From positions 1-48,560 of IMG/VR virus record IMGVR_UViG_3300005253_000639: a DNA stretch of 48,560 nucleotides. The stretch is one strand, 5' to 3'. The notes beneath the pieces are model-generated. The model saw only the letters and a list, made by a program, of their open reading frames with translations, was not told the origin of the DNA and made no database searches. This document shows positions 46,964 to 48,560 of the stretch, piece by piece; the first letter of the stretch is position 1; the number at the start of each line of letters is the position of its first letter. This DNA comes from a virus. A program made the position numbers and the translations under genes.

Positions 46964-47379
46964 TGAAAACAGATGATCAAATATTAGAAAGAATTGCTTA
47001 TGTAGAGAAAAAGGTAGATCCAATAGGCTTCGCAACAAGTGATTTAATATTTAGACTTGGGTATAAAGCAGGAAAACAATTTCTAAAATCTGATGTAACA
47101 GAAAAAGAATATAACACAAAGTTAAAATGGTCAAAAAATAAAAATGATATTATTAAAGAAATGAAAGAATATCTATCTTTTGCATTTCAAAAGGCCACGG
47201 ATGAAAGAGGTATATCAGCAAATAGATCATTATTGCATTATCAAAACTGGTTTTGGTTAATCGGAGATCAAGATTTTGCTGATTCTATATTTAAAGATTT
47301 TTCTAATTATGGATTAGAAAAATTAAAAGAAATAGAAAAAAAATTAAAGACCATGAAGGAAAAAGATAATGAAAGCTAA
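46963..47379 (+). CDS. Helical early protein, unknown
   Basis: 138 residues, SD AAAGGAG, TAATG junction. IGFATSDLIFRLGYKAGKQF, KKATD-like helices and YQNWFWLIGDQDFADSIFKD. Ends LKEIEKKLKTMKE, similar in style to the mosaic family end but without an SD. Confidence 0.5.
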   Translation: MKTDDQILERIAYVEKKVDPIGFATSDLIFRLGYKAGKQFLKSDVTEKEYNTKLKWSKNKNDIIKEMKEYLSFAFQKATDERGISANRSLLHYQNWFWLIGDQDFADSIFKDFSNYGLEKLKEIEKKLKTMKEKDNES

Positions 47380-47578
47380 AAATAAAATCGGGAAAATATA
47401 TTGTGAGATTATAATGAAGGTAAAATTAAGCCTATGGAGTGCTATAAAATTACGAATAGCAGGCATGAAAAACCTGGCTGATGGTCTCGATCCAGATATT
47501 GAAATTGATACATCTAAATATAAGATACATGAATCAGGACATGTTATTCCAAAAAATCAGAAGGAAAAAGAAGCGTAA
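47369..47578 (+). CDS. Small basic protein, unknown
   Basis: 69 residues. Amphipathic N-terminal helix (IMKVKLSLWSAIKLRIAGM), then DGLDPDIEIDTSKYKIHESG. Unknown role. Confidence 0.45.
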   Translation: MKAKNKIGKIYCEIIMKVKLSLWSAIKLRIAGMKNLADGLDPDIEIDTSKYKIHESGHVIPKNQKEKEA

Positions 47579-47736
47579 TGAATATATTATTGTATGCAAA
47601 TTATCTGTTAAATGCAGATGTATTACAACCAGAGCCAAACGAGAACATGAAAATGTTTGAAAAAATGATATTTAAAACAGCAACTATATTTGGCCCGGAA
47701 GTCATATTGTTAAATTATGAAAGGTGTGGAGAATAA
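47578..47736 (+). CDS. Small early protein, unknown
   Basis: 52 residues at a TAATG junction. Contains LNADVLQPEPNENMKMFEKM. It fills the gap between the genes at 47369 and 47736 and keeps the overlap pattern, which supports it. Confidence 0.5.
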   Translation: MNILLYANYLLNADVLQPEPNENMKMFEKMIFKTATIFGPEVILLNYERCGE

Positions 47737-47969
47737 TGATTTATAATTTCGCAAATTGTTATCCAGAAGAACACGAAGATATAATAGCTTGGTATTATAG
47801 TTTATGGCTAGACAGAAAGAAAATGTATATTATATTTAAAGAATTATTGTTAAGACAATTAAAAATATATATAGTTTTAATTAGTTATTGCATGTTCTTA
47901 AATCTTAGAAGAAAAACAGTTAAGTCCACAACAGCAATAAGAAAATATAAACAATCAAGGAGAAAATAA
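47736..47969 (+). CDS. Small basic protein with hydrophobic helix
   Basis: 77 residues from ATG 47736 (TAATG). IIFKELLLRQLKIYIVLISY and CMFLNLRRKTVKS: one possible membrane helix with a very basic end. Confidence 0.45.
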   Translation: MIYNFANCYPEEHEDIIAWYYSLWLDRKKMYIIFKELLLRQLKIYIVLISYCMFLNLRRKTVKSTTAIRKYKQSRRK

Positions 47970-48151
47970 TGTCGAAAAAGAAAATACCAAACTGTAAACT
48001 ATGTGACTGGAATAGTACCGGAAGTTTAAGCGGCGAAGAATATAAAGAATGCGGAGCGCAAGGGTATAAATTATCCTGTGACGTTTATAATAAAAGGCAA
48101 TGCAGGAAGTTATATTCTACAAGAATTATAAACAAGGTGGTTAAAAAATGA
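47969..48151 (+). CDS. Cys-rich small protein
   Basis: 60 residues, SD AAGGAG. CKLCDWNSTGSLSGEEYKEC then CDVYNKRQCRKL: probable zinc site. ATGA overlap with the next gene. Confidence 0.5.
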   Translation: MSKKKIPNCKLCDWNSTGSLSGEEYKECGAQGYKLSCDVYNKRQCRKLYSTRIINKVVKK

Positions 48152-48504
48152 TATATGATTTAACAGATTGTAAATATTACGATGAATCGTGTGCAGGTAA
48201 TTGCGAGGATATGGTCGCAAATGAATATGAAGACAAAGAATGCTATGAAGAAAAGATAAAGCCTCCGCCTCCTCCTCCGCAACACCCAAAGCCGGAAAAA
48301 AAACAGCAATATTTCAGATTTAATGATAAAGAGATGAGTATATTTAAAATTAAAAAAATTGATGAAATAAATATTTCAGGTTGGGGTGATGAATGGTTTA
48401 TTAAGATAAACAATCCATCATTTAAAATTATATATGATAGTGAAGAATCAAGAAATGAAGACTATGAAAAACTATCAAACATACTTACAGGATTGACAGA
48501 GTAA
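48148..48504 (+). CDS. Protein with PPPPPPQHP motif, copy 2
   Basis: 118 residues. Acidic Cys-rich N-terminus (CKYYDESCAGNCEDM), a run of six prolines and QHP, then a compact alpha/beta domain (YFRFNDKEMSIFKIKKIDEI, EWFIKINNPSFKIIYD) ending LSNILTGL. The last domain resembles a small PH-like or YcxB-type strand pattern, but I would not name it. No gene is seen in 48505-48560. Confidence 0.55.
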   Translation: MIYDLTDCKYYDESCAGNCEDMVANEYEDKECYEEKIKPPPPPPQHPKPEKKQQYFRFNDKEMSIFKIKKIDEINISGWGDEWFIKINNPSFKIIYDSEESRNEDYEKLSNILTGLTE

Positions 48505-48560
48505 ATAAAAATGAGTAATATTAAAATCGGAAGAAAATCGGTATAAAAACGGTATAATAT

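Noticed and set aside
1-48560. CRISPR arrays, insertion sequences, complete tRNA genes, integrase
   Set aside because: None found by reading; no regularly spaced repeats of CRISPR type, no transposase motifs, no full cloverleaf.

Overview
The window is a nearly gap-free stretch of one tailed-phage (Caudoviricetes) genome. Every convincing gene is on the + strand. Genes overlap by ATGA, TAATG or TTGA junctions, and the order is terminase, portal, head, tail, lysis, then early genes. A TP901-type tape measure with no visible sheath points to a siphovirus. The DNA is AT-rich and most genes carry strong Shine-Dalgarno (SD) sites (AAGGAG, AAGGGGG). The lysis genes include a nested pair that looks like spanins, which suggests a diderm host. 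A low-GC, SD-using diderm such as a spirochaete would fit, but the sequence does not name the host. No integrase, repressor, DNA polymerase, helicase or primase was recognised. The window is not the whole genome: the first gene (radical SAM, C-terminal part) is cut by the left edge and its missing half is not at the right edge.

Layout. (1) 1-7548: end of a radical SAM gene, TerL, portal, minor head protein, protease/scaffold, decoration protein, major capsid protein, closed by two tandem terminators. (2) 7595-12613: an accessory cassette inserted between the capsid and connector genes. It holds three related GT-A-type glycosyltransferases, an APS kinase, a sulfotransferase, two SAM methyltransferases and two zinc-ribbon microproteins. 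Together they look like a pathway that makes PAPS and builds a methylated, sulfated glycan, possibly on the virion. (3) 12644-24632: connectors, tail tube, chaperone, tape measure, tail tip and fibres. (4) 24642-26312: XhlA-like protein, holin, nested spanin-like pair, C39-like endolysin. (5) 26313-27220: a control region with two short promoter-to-terminator RNAs, AAAACCTT repeats and palindromes. (6) 27221-48504: about 65 mostly tiny early genes. Recognisable ones are a J-domain protein, ERF annealing protein, PD-(D/E)XK exonuclease, HNH-like protein, replisome organiser, DNA methyltransferase and RuvC-like resolvase. They are mixed with many Cys-rich microproteins and a family of mosaic small proteins that share sequence modules.

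The most unusual content is RNA. Five short units have a good sigma70-type promoter and end at an intrinsic terminator 60-105 bases later (26363-26441, 26478-26546, 37756-37859, 43619-43678, 44112-44209). Three expose stretches complementary to ribosome binding sites of phage genes, with perfect matches of 11-13 bases. In addition, two mini-tRNA-like elements of about 41 bases (27656-27696 and 28442-28483) start inside the TAA stop codon of two small early genes. Each has an acceptor stem, a GGTAG-containing strand and a T-arm but no anticodon arm, and the two copies differ by compensatory base-pair changes.

Working model (inference): early genes are driven by repeated AAAACCTTGACA promoters and tuned by small RNAs. 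Recombination and Holliday-junction proteins handle replication intermediates, the left-hand operon builds the particle, and the central cassette decorates it.
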